Positions 9,023 through 17,985 are shown, counted from the first letter of the stretch. The stretch: 64,000 nt of DNA from Rossellomorea aquimaris (GCF_001877785.1 NZ_MINN01000074.1:434001-498000), one strand, 5' to 3'. The notes: a model not told the origin generated them from the letters alone. Made by a program: numbers and translations.

Positions 9023-10873
9023 TTATTCCAGAAACCTCAGCAGATCTCCGTATATGATATCATCGGACATCCCCAATTCTTTTCTGGCGATCTCTTTATA
9101 GGAATCACACTGATGATCCATAAGCGGCTCACCGTTCTTTCTCCTGTAACACATATTATCTTTGAAAATATACTTTTCTGTTACAAATCCCCCATCACGA
9201 AAAATGACTGGATGATTTTTCACCCTTGTAAATAAATTATGGCCAAAAGAAAGATTTTCCCTGGATTCAATCCCAAGTAAATGAAGAATGGTAGGGCGGA
9301 TATCGACTTCCCCTCCAATTGTAGTAATCGTCTTTCCTTCAGTACCTGGGATGTGAATAATAAGAGGTACCTGCTGCAGTTGTACGTGATTAAGAGTAGT
9401 GTTTTCCATACCAAGCAATTCCATGACTCCAGGCTCATATTTTTCGGAGATTCCGTAATGATCTCCATAGAGTACGAAAATTGATTCTTCATAAATGCCC
9501 GTTTCCTTCATTTTTTCAAAAAATTGTTTGATTGCTTCATCTTCATACCGGACGGTCGTCACATACCGATTGACTACATCTACTTTTGTTGAAGCCTGCG
9601 GTATGAACTGATCCCCCTCATCCAGTAAAAACGGGAAATGGTTGGTCAGGGTTATAAAACGCGAATAGAAAGGTTTTGGCAGGTCCTGAAGATAGGGTAT
9701 GGACTGATTAAAAAACGGAATATCTTTTATCCCATAATTCACTGAATTTTCCTCAGTCACCTGATAGTCTTTCTTTGAGAAAAAGCGGTCATACCCCAGG
9801 GAATCATACATCCTGTTCCGATTCCAAAAGTCGGCATCATTCCCGTGAAAAACTGCTGAATAGTATCCCCCTCTATCCTTTAGGATGTGGGGCATCCCCT
9901 TGAACACATTATCAGGATTACGCACAAACACTGATCCGCTCGCGAGCGGGTACAGACCGGTATCGATCATGAATTCCGAATCTGATGTTTTCCCCTGTGC
10001 GGTCTGATCATATATCTGATTGAAATAAAAGCTGTCTTCCACGAGTGAATTAAGAAATGGAGTGATTTCTTCACCTTCGATTTTCTTATTGATGACGAAA
10101 TTCTGAGTCGATTCCATACTGATCAGAATAACATTTTTACCTTTCGCAACTCCATACAAATCGGACTGGTCACTTTCCTTGGAATTCGTATATTTAAGGG
10201 GTGAACTTGTGTCGTTCCTCGAGGCGGTTAACGGATTAAGATTCACACCCAAAGCATACCCTGTGTCGTAAAGATGATAATTATAAGGACCGATAGCTGT
10301 GACCATTTGTTCCCGGTCATATACTTCCTCGAACAGGTAAGGACTTTTAATCAAACCAAGTATGATTGTCAAGATAATTACCGCTGTGCTTGTAAACAAA
10401 TAAGTCGACTTTTCTTTTGGCTTGATGGCAGGCATACGCCTCCGTTTTTTCAAATACCAGCCAGCCCAGAGGATATCTATGAAAAGAAGTACATCCCATG
10501 GACTCATCAATTCAAATGTGCTGGGACCGATTCCACCGACATTTTTAAATTGAAACAAAATCGGAAGGGTTACATAATCAGAATAAAATCGGAAATATAG
10601 TAAGTCTGCATATAAAATCCCTGTAATGATGACCATCATCAGGAATAATATGAAAGCATGAATTTTTTTTCTGAAATAAAAGCTGAAGCCTAGCAAAATC
10701 ATTAAAGAACCTATTGAATTAATAAGAAGCAAACAAATATCCATAAATGAATGAATAGTAATATTAAAACCTGTGACCATGACGATCAATGTCTTTATCC
10801 AAAGAAGAAGTAATATGACACCAATCAGTTTGAATTTTTTCAGATGTAAAAGAACCGGTTTCAGTTTTGACAT
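9023..10873 (-). CDS. Lipoteichoic-acid-synthase-like phosphotransferase
   Basis: A 616-residue membrane sulfatase-fold enzyme of the LtaS/YfnI/YqgS/YvgJ group, which transfers phosphoglycerol from phosphatidylglycerol to glycolipid or a growing polymer. Five N-terminal membrane helices occupy residues 1-200. The extracellular domain shows the metal ligand Glu in ISMEST near 251, the catalytic Thr in GKTSDSEF near 297 and the Asp-His pair in YGDHYG near 473. It is the third gene of a minus-strand operon: its ATG overlaps the stop of the acetyltransferase/aminotransferase fusion by one base (TAATG), so translation is coupled. The company suggests a specialised acceptor rather than housekeeping LTA. 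Nothing catalytic is missing. Confidence 0.87.
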   Translation of the reverse strand: MSKLKPVLLHLKKFKLIGVILLLLWIKTLIVMVTGFNITIHSFMDICLLLINSIGSLMILLGFSFYFRKKIHAFILFLMMVIITGILYADLLYFRFYSDYVTLPILFQFKNVGGIGPSTFELMSPWDVLLFIDILWAGWYLKKRRRMPAIKPKEKSTYLFTSTAVIILTIILGLIKSPYLFEEVYDREQMVTAIGPYNYHLYDTGYALGVNLNPLTASRNDTSSPLKYTNSKESDQSDLYGVAKGKNVILISMESTQNFVINKKIEGEEITPFLNSLVEDSFYFNQIYDQTAQGKTSDSEFMIDTGLYPLASGSVFVRNPDNVFKGMPHILKDRGGYYSAVFHGNDADFWNRNRMYDSLGYDRFFSKKDYQVTEENSVNYGIKDIPFFNQSIPYLQDLPKPFYSRFITLTNHFPFLLDEGDQFIPQASTKVDVVNRYVTTVRYEDEAIKQFFEKMKETGIYEESIFVLYGDHYGISEKYEPGVMELLGMENTTLNHVQLQQVPLIIHIPGTEGKTITTIGGEVDIRPTILHLLGIESRENLSFGHNLFTRVKNHPVIFRDGGFVTEKYIFKDNMCYRRKNGEPLMDHQCDSYKEIARKELGMSDDIIYGDLLRFLE

Positions 10874-12486
10874 TATATATACCCTATTTCCTTTACCGGG
10901 GCGATTATATCCTTAATTGAAGCTACTGCTTTCAATACCTTTTCCTCATTATGATACCCCATCAATGCCACCTGAACCCAATTCCTGTTTAGGAGATAAT
11001 CACTTTCATAGCTGAGCAATACCCCTATCTCTTTACACCTGTCCCCTATCTGCCTGCTTGATAACCCGGGTGGCACTTTAATGGTGATAATTCCTGACGA
11101 ATAGCTGTTATCTCCCATTATCTCAATCCCCCATTCCCTCAGGCTTTCCCTGACAGTGCTGGCTAACCGTTGATTAAGGTGAAGATCGACATTCTTTAAT
11201 GCTTCTTTTAATGCGGTTATTAGATTGGAAGAATGGGTGAATGGAATGCTCCCTTTTTCTGCATACAAGCCAAGGTCCAAATATCTCGGTATCGTTGGAT
11301 GGGAAAAAAACTCATCTCTATGGAACACAATTCCAAGACCCGGGTAGGACCCTAATCCCTTCCCGCTCACTGTAGTAGCAAGATAGATTTCTTTAAGATC
11401 CACCGGTACAATTCCTACAGAGCTGCAGGCGTCCACGCACAATTCAACCTGGTATTTTAGGGATAACCCCAATATAGCTTCCAGATCATATAAATAACCG
11501 GTTGACGTCTCGCAGTGTACGGTCCATAGCCAATCAGGAGAGTAAAGTTTCAATGCCGATTCAATTTCTTTAAGTGACACATCTTCTCCCCATTGCTTTT
11601 CCAGTATTCGGAAAGATAGTCCGCTTCTCTTGGCGTGATCGATCAGCCTGGACCCAAACTCACCATTGGAAAGTATCAATCCCTCACCTGCAAATTGCTT
11701 CAGCTGCTGAGCTGCCATGTCATTGGTCAGGGTACCTGTGCCCACTACTATTTCAACACGATTGGCATGGGTCAACCTGCATAAACTTAATTTAATTTCT
11801 TCCGCTTCCTGAATAAAAGATGCACTTCGGTGAGAAATTGATGTCCTTTCCAGAGCCCGTTTCACGGCAGGGTGAACAGGAACCGGGCCCGGAAGGAATG
11901 AATGGGCTGCATTATTTTCAATACGAACTGACGCTTTCTCCATTAACTTTTGAAAAGCTTTTGTAGATTTTTCAAAGCTCGCCTTCGTGATGTACATTGG
12001 CTGAAACCGGGCATTTTCATCTCCAACAAGCGAGGCAAACGGGATGAACCCGATTCTCTTATACAACTTAAGCTGACGGACTGTCCCTGAAATCAAAGCC
12101 AGGTCATACCCTTTTTCAAGGCATAATTGAACAAGCCTTTTACATAATCCGTAAAATACTCTTGTACTCCTGTATTCATCTTTGACCGAAAGAAGACGTA
12201 CTTCACAAGGTATACTCCCTGATGGAATATATTGATCCAAATCCTGGAGTTTATGATCAAGGGAAAACGGACGCTTTGCACGAAGGGCAATCATTCCGAC
12301 AATTTCTTCATGGTTTTTTGCGATAATATATGTATTTTCATCATGAAATTTATCCACAAGCAGCTTTTCTTCATTCTCCTCATGCTGAGGGATTTCATTC
12401 ACAAAGGTTTTATAATTCAATTGATTGACCTGCTGAAGTTCGTTTGGATCGTCTGCAATTTTAAATATCAAGGATTGATCACCCAT
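10873..12486 (-). CDS. GNAT acyltransferase / class-V PLP aminotransferase fusion
   Basis: A 537-residue two-domain enzyme. Residues 1-175 are a GNAT-fold acyltransferase whose start (QLNYKTFVNEIPQH) and middle (VRLLSVKDEYR, LYKRIGFIPF) resemble acyl-homoserine-lactone-synthase/FeeM-type N-acyltransferases. Residues 195-530 are a fold-type-I class-V aminotransferase: LPGPVPVHPAVK at the start, VGTGTLTNDM for phosphate binding, VDACSSVG with the cofactor Asp, and SGKGLGS with the PLP lysine. I infer that it makes and acylates an amino compound. It lies 62 bases after the plsY-like gene and is translationally coupled to the LtaS-like gene. RBS GGAGG. Precise substrates are unknown. Confidence 0.82.
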   Translation of the reverse strand: MGDQSLIFKIADDPNELQQVNQLNYKTFVNEIPQHEENEEKLLVDKFHDENTYIIAKNHEEIVGMIALRAKRPFSLDHKLQDLDQYIPSGSIPCEVRLLSVKDEYRSTRVFYGLCKRLVQLCLEKGYDLALISGTVRQLKLYKRIGFIPFASLVGDENARFQPMYITKASFEKSTKAFQKLMEKASVRIENNAAHSFLPGPVPVHPAVKRALERTSISHRSASFIQEAEEIKLSLCRLTHANRVEIVVGTGTLTNDMAAQQLKQFAGEGLILSNGEFGSRLIDHAKRSGLSFRILEKQWGEDVSLKEIESALKLYSPDWLWTVHCETSTGYLYDLEAILGLSLKYQVELCVDACSSVGIVPVDLKEIYLATTVSGKGLGSYPGLGIVFHRDEFFSHPTIPRYLDLGLYAEKGSIPFTHSSNLITALKEALKNVDLHLNQRLASTVRESLREWGIEIMGDNSYSSGIITIKVPPGLSSRQIGDRCKEIGVLLSYESDYLLNRNWVQVALMGYHNEEKVLKAVASIKDIIAPVKEIGYI

Positions 12487-12548
12487 ATATGTACCTCCTC
12501 GTGATGAAGTGAAAAATCTTGTTCTATTAACTTTTAGTGGATAAGCGA

Positions 12549-13088
12549 TTATTTATTGTGAGCAAGAACCACTGTGATGAACAAGAGTAAAAGACCACAG
12601 GGCAAGGTGAATGAATCTTCAATCAAAAAAGCGGTTACTGGTATCGACGTCATAGCAAGGAAGCCTGCCGTTTTATAACGATGAAGCAGCAAGTAAGCTG
12701 CGCCCATCACAACTGCGGCAGCTCCAATTGTCAAAGGTGATAGAAACAATGCAGAAGCCAGATAAACGACCACTCCTTTGCCGCCGTGAAACTTGAGCTG
12801 TATCGGGAATAAATGGCCGATGCAAAGGAATATTGAACTGAGTACCAGTGCATATTCATTGTCCGAAAGCCCTTCTTTTACCAGAAACAACGTAATAAAC
12901 ACCTTTACGGCATCAATCAGCAAGGTAAGGAGAAACCCTTTTTTGCCAAGTAACCGTCCGGCATTTGTTGCGCCGACATTTCCGCTTCCCATTTTTCTGA
13001 TGTCCTGGCCTGTCTTCCATTTAATTATATAGAATGCTCCTGTCATGGTACCGGCCAGATAGGATACCACCGCAATCACTATATACAC
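12549..13088 (-). CDS. plsY: PlsY-like acyl-phosphate:glycerol-3-phosphate acyltransferase
   Basis: A five-helix membrane enzyme that acylates glycerol-3-phosphate from acyl-phosphate, giving lysophosphatidate. Motifs GSGNVGATNAGR and FHGGKGV are the glycerol-phosphate and acyl-phosphate sites of PlsY. The frame opens at 13151, but GTG 13088 (protein beginning VYIVIAVVSYLAG) aligns with known PlsY starts and has GGTGGGG upstream; GTG 13103 is another option. It leads the operon with the aminotransferase fusion and LtaS-like gene. The housekeeping plsY of bacilli usually sits beside parE-parC, which are absent here, so this may be a dedicated paralogue. Confidence 0.8.
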   Translation of the reverse strand: MYIVIAVVSYLAGTMTGAFYIIKWKTGQDIRKMGSGNVGATNAGRLLGKKGFLLTLLIDAVKVFITLFLVKEGLSDNEYALVLSSIFLCIGHLFPIQLKFHGGKGVVVYLASALFLSPLTIGAAAVVMGAAYLLLHRYKTAGFLAMTSIPVTAFLIEDSFTLPCGLLLLFITVVLAHNK

Positions 13089-13206
13089 TATTATATTCCC
13101 CACCGCATTGCACCTGACTTTACTAATAGATAATACAAAAATGGTAACCAAAGTTCATTTATACAGAAAGAGCCTAATTAATAGACGAATATAATTAGAA
13201 AAAGTT

Positions 13207-13923
13207 TCATTTTTTTACATTTTTCTTAAGGTGAAAAGGGAGATATAACAAATAGAACAGGATCAGGGAGATTGCTTCCAATGACAACAAGTACCAAGGG
13301 TAGTCCCCTAAATAATCGATTACACTCGGATTGTAAGGCTTATGATCAAGGAACATATAATTCCCTCCAAAAACCATATTCAGAACATACGCCGCCGCTG
13401 CAAAAAGATTTAACCCAATAAATGACTTGAATGGTGACAGGACAGTCACCGTGAACCCTTCAACCCATTTCATATAAAAACAAGAAAGGACAATGGCTGC
13501 ATGCACGATAAAAAATTGAAAAAACCTGATGTGAGGGTATCCAAAAAATAATTCCGGCGTAATCATGGCAATGAAAGCACCTGTGAGACTTGCAAAAAAA
13601 GCAACTTCAAAAATCAATTTATTTCTGGATAACAGCATGATGATACATAAATATAGTGATAAGGAACATAATTGGAACGGAAGATTTACAGCAGGAGACC
13701 ATAACCCATTGATTGCATACCAAAATTGAAAAAATAACTCTCCTGCCGCAAGTGTTGCTATGAGTGTCCATCTTATCGCTTTCGTTCCGTTATTACTTAG
13801 ATTGTTTCTAGATTTGTATAATAGGACAATGAGAATGAGCATAAGAATGACGGCAATAATATGTGAAGCAGAATAAATTTCAAACGGAAATTCTTTATAG
13901 CGGAAATTAAACAGATCCTTCAT
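13207..13923 (-). CDS. TIGR02206 (YwaF-like) integral membrane protein
   Basis: A 238-residue protein with about seven hydrophobic helices. The pattern ending the first third, WYAINGLWSPAVNLPFQLCSLSLYLC-like, and the C-terminal YLGDYPWYLL are hallmarks of the TIGR02206/YwaF family found across Bacillus. Function unknown; topology suggests a membrane-embedded binding or transport role but no catalytic motif is evident. RBS is AGGAGAGG-like just upstream. Monocistronic. Confidence 0.8.
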   Translation of the reverse strand: MKDLFNFRYKEFPFEIYSASHIIAVILMLILIVLLYKSRNNLSNNGTKAIRWTLIATLAAGELFFQFWYAINGLWSPAVNLPFQLCSLSLYLCIIMLLSRNKLIFEVAFFASLTGAFIAMITPELFFGYPHIRFFQFFIVHAAIVLSCFYMKWVEGFTVTVLSPFKSFIGLNLFAAAAYVLNMVFGGNYMFLDHKPYNPSVIDYLGDYPWYLLSLEAISLILFYLLYLPFHLKKNVKK

Positions 13924-14006
13924 TCTAATCCTCCTCTCCTTTATATTCTTTCTGCACGCTTCATTTTCCTTTTTTAGTCATCAAGCAAAAATTCAAGAAA
14001 TAAAAA

Positions 14007-14033
14007 AACCATTTTACGGTATGTAAAATGGTT
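14007..14033 (-). terminator. Rho-independent terminator
   Basis: Perfect stem AACCATTTTAC / GTAAAATGGTT downstream of the alpha/beta hydrolase, followed on the minus strand by a T-run. Confidence 0.8.
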
Positions 14034-14043
14034 CAGCTTTTGT

Positions 14044-14841
14044 TTATTGGACTCTTTTAAGCCGGCACCCTGCCTGCCGGGAAAGGAATCTCAAGGCATG
14101 ATCATTGAACTCCTTAGGCTTCTCAACATTACATACGTGTCCGCAGTCATCCAGAAATACAATCTCTGCGGAGGGATCCCCCTGTATATCTTCTTCAAGG
14201 GCTTTTACAAATAAGTGATCCTCCCTCCCCGAAATATACATTTTCGGTATATGTGAAGCCTTTGTCTGGACAAGCTGATAAGTGGATTTTACAAACGGAG
14301 TCAGTCTGTACCAACTTAAGAAACATTCCCTGTTCATTTTTTTTGCTTCTCGTATGAAAAGCTTGCGTGAAACGGCATGATTATTCTTTGGCATCATAAT
14401 GTATGCAAATATTCTATACAGCCATAAAAATGGCATAAGCGATTTAATTCCGTCTCCCAACTTTAAAAGTATGGCGGCAAAAGGTGAAAACCGTGTGATA
14501 CATCCGGCTAGAACAGCGCTCTTCACCCGGTGGGGATATCGCTGCATCAGTGCATGAATGAAGATGGATCCCAGTGATACACCAACAAAATGAGCACGAT
14601 CTATGTTCAAGTGATCCATAACTTTTAATACTTCACGGAGATTCAATTCAATTGAGAATCTTTCATCATAGCTTTTTACACTCGGGGACTTGCCATGACC
14701 AGGCAGGTGTATGGTTATGACATTATACTGTTTTTTAAATTCATTGAGCTGCTTTCCAAAAACAGTTGAATTGCCTCCGATGCCATGAAGGAATATTACA
14801 TATTCCTCAAATTCTTCTTGATGTACTTTATATTCCAGCAT
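14044..14841 (-). CDS. Alpha/beta-fold hydrolase
   Basis: A 265-residue cytosolic hydrolase. FLHGIGGNSTVFG near residue 19 is the oxyanion region, FVGVSLGSIF near 88 the nucleophile elbow (G-x-S-x-G with Ser), SGREDHLF near 206 the acidic residue and DDCGHVCNVE near 231 the catalytic histidine. Such enzymes include esterases and MenH-like lyases; the substrate is not deducible. The frame extends upstream to 14916, but ATG 14841 (MLEYKVHQ) has AAGGAGCG at good spacing and gives the expected family start. Confidence 0.82.
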   Translation of the reverse strand: MLEYKVHQEEFEEYVIFLHGIGGNSTVFGKQLNEFKKQYNVITIHLPGHGKSPSVKSYDERFSIELNLREVLKVMDHLNIDRAHFVGVSLGSIFIHALMQRYPHRVKSAVLAGCITRFSPFAAILLKLGDGIKSLMPFLWLYRIFAYIMMPKNNHAVSRKLFIREAKKMNRECFLSWYRLTPFVKSTYQLVQTKASHIPKMYISGREDHLFVKALEEDIQGDPSAEIVFLDDCGHVCNVEKPKEFNDHALRFLSRQAGCRLKRVQ

Positions 14842-15019
14842 GAATTCGCTCCTTAAAACCTGTAAATTTCGTGTAAAACAAATGATCACTGAAAGACTAA
14901 ATCTTTCATCCGACATGAATACTATTGTATCTTAATCCCCATTGCATTGATATACTATAAATGCAGTAAATTCGACTATTCTGTGAGTATCTGCGTTTTT
15001 CTATATTTTTCACATCCAT

Positions 15020-15043
15020 AAAAAAAGCCGCCGGAAAGGCAGC
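15020..15043 (-). terminator. Rho-independent terminator after the small membrane protein
   Basis: On the minus strand GCTGCC / GGCGGC stem with TTTCC loop followed by seven Ts, six bases past the stop of the 51-residue ORF. Confidence 0.8.
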
Positions 15044-15048
15044 CTCGG

Positions 15049-15204
15049 TTATCTGATTGTATGGATGTATGACCTGAAGTTCAAGTACTTGGTATTCATC
15101 CAATATTGTACCTGCCTCCTGAATGCCGCCGCTTTAAAAAGGCTGAACATCAGGAACAGAAACATCCCTGTCAGATTAGTAAGTACAATTAACCCTCTAT
15201 TCAT
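15049..15204 (-). CDS. Small membrane protein, 51 residues
   Basis: Short gene read directly from the sequence. ATG at 15204 overlaps the last eight bases of the DUF3231 gene, and the ribosome binding site AAGGAGGG lies inside that gene's end, so translation is probably coupled. The product has one hydrophobic helix (LIVLTNLTGMFLFLMFSLF) and a basic, aromatic tail (RRQVQYWMNTKY). It ends just before a strong terminator, which supports it as the last gene of a two-gene unit. No family recognised. A competing frame at 14906-15103 crosses that terminator and is less likely. Confidence 0.62.
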   Translation of the reverse strand: MNRGLIVLTNLTGMFLFLMFSLFKAAAFRRQVQYWMNTKYLNFRSYIHTIR

Positions 15205-16216
15205 TAAATCCCTCCTTTTCGTATAGTTTTTTCTGGTCCGGTGCCTGAGGAGGCTGCTCCATCCATCCCCTTTTAATGAGTAAGCTAAGACCTTCAGTCG
15301 AATATCTCATGATTTCTGTAATAAATAATCCGTAGTGCACACCAAGATCCTTTCTCATCGACATCGTCGCGGCATGACTTAATGTTGTCAATCCCACGGT
15401 GTTGGAAGCAGAAATAAAAAAAAGCATGAGTTTTTCGGAAAATGGCGGGGCAGTCGTATCATTCACTTCCATCGCTACCGGATATGTTGGAAATTGCTCA
15501 TCTTTTGTTAACAATTTATTAAAAGCAGTGATCTGTTTTTCGCTTAATTTCTTACCCTGCTTAAGATATTCTTTTACTTCTTTATCTTTTGATACTTGAA
15601 GAAAGCCTTTCAGCATGACAATCCCGATACAGTTTCGCTCAATCGTAAAGAAGATTTCACTTAATTCGAACGCATTTAATGGTCTCGACTCTCCAAGCCA
15701 AGCTTCAAATAAAGACGGCTGACGTTCAATGAAGTGAATCGAACCCGGGTACGCCATTTTAGGCGGCCGGTCATAGATGCCCTTTGACAACATAAGATTT
15801 AATGACTTTTTGTATAAATCGCTGGTATTCTTCAGCTTTGTGTGAAAAAAGGATACGATATCCTCCCTTGCGACTTTGGCTAAATAAGTCGCGTAATGGG
15901 AAACGATGATTTGACCGGCGCGGTAAATAAAACTGAGGGCAAATACATCCGTGAACAGCGGCGGTACAGTCAAATCTATATCCCTGTCGGAAAAACCCTG
16001 GGGTACAGGAAAGTTTTCTTCTTCAAACATGGAGGTTACACTTTTAATTGTATCCTCACAAGTCCCCAAAACTTCTTCCAGGATATGTTTTATCTCATCA
16101 TCTTTAAGGTGATGCTGAAAATATTTATAGAAGCAAATGGTTGCAGAGCAATTCATGTATGTAATCCATAATGCAGTGATTTCGGCTGTCGTTAAAGGTA
16201 TTTTTGACTTAGGCAT
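15197..16216 (-). CDS. DUF3231 family protein
   Basis: A 339-residue all-helical protein made of two similar halves (about 10-165 and 180-325), each with four helices, as in DUF3231 proteins related to spore-coat CotF/ferritin-like bundles of bacilli. Repeated features include TAEITALW...CFYKYF in half one and AFELSEIFFTIERN in half two. Function unknown; sporulation-related by family association. RBS AAAGGAGCGG. The downstream 51-residue gene overlaps its end. Confidence 0.82.
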   Translation of the reverse strand: MPKSKIPLTTAEITALWITYMNCSATICFYKYFQHHLKDDEIKHILEEVLGTCEDTIKSVTSMFEEENFPVPQGFSDRDIDLTVPPLFTDVFALSFIYRAGQIIVSHYATYLAKVAREDIVSFFHTKLKNTSDLYKKSLNLMLSKGIYDRPPKMAYPGSIHFIERQPSLFEAWLGESRPLNAFELSEIFFTIERNCIGIVMLKGFLQVSKDKEVKEYLKQGKKLSEKQITAFNKLLTKDEQFPTYPVAMEVNDTTAPPFSEKLMLFFISASNTVGLTTLSHAATMSMRKDLGVHYGLFITEIMRYSTEGLSLLIKRGWMEQPPQAPDQKKLYEKEGFNE

Positions 16217-16291
16217 TTGTCCGCTCCTTTAATTGATTATTATATATTGTTATTGTTTTCATATCGGTCTGTAATATTCGTGTAGGACATA

Positions 16292-16324
16292 AAAAGGGAC
16301 TGCCGATAATGGCAGTCCCTTTTA
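16292..16324 (-). terminator. Rho-independent terminator
   Basis: Perfect 13-bp stem AAAAGGGACTGCC / GGCAGTCCCTTTT after the zinc-ribbon membrane protein gene; may also end transcripts from the left. Confidence 0.85.
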
Positions 16325-16336
16325 CATATTTTAAGA

Positions 16337-16630
16337 TTAAGATTTCACTTCATATTTTACGAAGAAAGGAAGTACAAGTGAAATGAAGAAAGCCATCATT
16401 ACGATGATCCCGAATGTCACGGGTTTGGACAGTCCCATATCCGGAGCTATAAGCAGGCCGAAAATGACGGCGGGTACAATGATTAAAAAAGACACTAAAA
16501 ACTTCGAAGCAAAACTGATCGAATGCTTCTTTCCACATTCCCCGCACTCAATAGGCTTATATGAACTCCAAATAGAAATCAGCAGCTCTTTCCATCCGAA
16601 CTTCCTTTTACAGAATTTACAATTTTGCAA
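16337..16630 (-). CDS. TIGR04104-type putative zinc-ribbon membrane protein
   Basis: A 97-residue protein. N-terminal zinc ribbon: CKFC at residues 4-7 and CGEC at 30-33, followed by KKHSIS. Two membrane helices follow (about 42-62 and 70-90). This arrangement is the TIGR04104 family of spore-formers, function unknown. RBS GGGGG-type. Single gene with its own terminator. Confidence 0.75.
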   Translation of the reverse strand: MQNCKFCKRKFGWKELLISIWSSYKPIECGECGKKHSISFASKFLVSFLIIVPAVIFGLLIAPDMGLSKPVTFGIIVMMAFFISLVLPFFVKYEVKS

Positions 16631-16789
16631 AACAGTTCCCCCTATGAATTACATCTCTGGCTACTATCATATCACAAAACGATTGGGAGACATCTAAGAG
16701 CTTTTCATTTACCATAAATCGTAAGAACAGCAGGTGGATGTATATGATAAAATGGTTTTATAATCAAATTTTACTTGCTGGTGGTCATT

Positions 16790-17863
16790 GTGTCGGAAGC
16801 TTATTTTATCCTCTTGTTAACAGGATGCCTTACTTATTATTTTTATAAAAAAAGAATTTATATTCAGACATCTTCCCTGGCCATTGTCATGGCTTTGGGG
16901 ATTTTTACGCAAGGTGTTTTTCATTATTATCTGGGAATGGATTATTTTACAGGGTTCACCGGAAAGCTGCTAAGCGGAATCGTTCTTTCCCTGTGGATGT
17001 CCTTTATTTTATCTATCGCGGCGTCAATTAAAAATAGGAAGTTCAGAGAGCTTCATCTACTGAACCCTATTAACCGATTTGGCATCGGTACGTGGATTGC
17101 AAGCAGCTCACTATGCGGAATCATCATTTACGAACAATTCAGCCAGATGGCTGTACCTGTAGTGATTCTTATCGTTAATTTTACGGTTTGGGTATTCTAT
17201 ATTGGCGTGATCATCCCATTTTTTATAAAGCAGAACAATCAAGAAGTAAATGGGATCATCCTTTTATCGACTGTCAGTACACAGTCTCTAGTACTTCTCA
17301 GTCATGCTGTTTATCAAGGATCTAACAAGATCCTTTTCTTTTGTCTGATTGCAGGTGGTATCATTTTTTATATAATATGCCTGCTTTTTATCTTAAAAAG
17401 GTATCTATTTACAAATTGGTCAGTTGTTCATGATTGGAAGAACACGAACTGCATTTTACACGGTGCGCTTTCTATTACTGGAGTTGCATCCGTTTCAACT
17501 GCCTCCATGCCTCTATTAATGATGAAATTGTTATGGGTGGCTGCTACACTGATGTTCATCTTTGTTGAATCGCTTGAAATTGCACGTATGGTAAAACGAT
17601 TGCGCATATTGGGGTTCCGTGAAGGTATATGGACATACCATGTCTCACAATGGAGCAGAATTTTCACTTTTGCCATGTACTTTACTTTTACACTATTATT
17701 TGAACCAAAGGGCATAATTCTGGAAGCCGCACGGAATCTTGCGGCGGCCGCAGGCATTTGGGTGGTTATTTCCGTAACATTCCTGCAGACTGCAATTTGG
17801 TTCACTTCATTCTGGTACGTCGCAAGGTCATATCAACACAAGGAAAAATCCAGAATCGCTTAA
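16790..17863 (+). CDS. TDT/SLAC1-like membrane transporter
   Basis: About 357 residues with ten hydrophobic helices. INRFGIGTWIASSS near residue 96 and LHGALSITG near 226 match the tellurite-resistance/dicarboxylate transporter (TDT) family, which moves organic acids or anions. The start is uncertain: TTG 16775 opens the frame, while GTG 16790 follows GGTGG at six bases. An overlapping 34-codon ORF with its own AGGTGG site begins at 16744 in another frame and could be a coupled leader. Monocistronic. Confidence 0.6.
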   Translation: MSEAYFILLLTGCLTYYFYKKRIYIQTSSLAIVMALGIFTQGVFHYYLGMDYFTGFTGKLLSGIVLSLWMSFILSIAASIKNRKFRELHLLNPINRFGIGTWIASSSLCGIIIYEQFSQMAVPVVILIVNFTVWVFYIGVIIPFFIKQNNQEVNGIILLSTVSTQSLVLLSHAVYQGSNKILFFCLIAGGIIFYIICLLFILKRYLFTNWSVVHDWKNTNCILHGALSITGVASVSTASMPLLMMKLLWVAATLMFIFVESLEIARMVKRLRILGFREGIWTYHVSQWSRIFTFAMYFTFTLLFEPKGIILEAARNLAAAAGIWVVISVTFLQTAIWFTSFWYVARSYQHKEKSRIA

Positions 17864-17875
17864 TTATCCAGCTTA

Positions 17876-17902
17876 CAGGCTCTGTTTAAGAAACAGAGCC
17901 TG
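17876..17902 (+). terminator. Rho-independent terminator
   Basis: Stem CAGGCTCTGTTT / AAACAGAGCCTG with a three-base loop after the TDT-like gene. Confidence 0.7.
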
Positions 17903-17985
17903 ATCTTTATGGATAACTGAAAGACTTATAACTCTCATATTTCATATATAGGAATATTGTGAGTTAATTGAAAGGGAATGACGTT

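Noticed and set aside
14906-15103. 65-codon minus-strand ORF between alpha/beta hydrolase and DUF3231
   Set aside because: It crosses the terminator at 15020-15043, its ATG is about 15 bases from the AGGAGG, and the 51-codon frame at 15049-15204 has better start, coupling and end.
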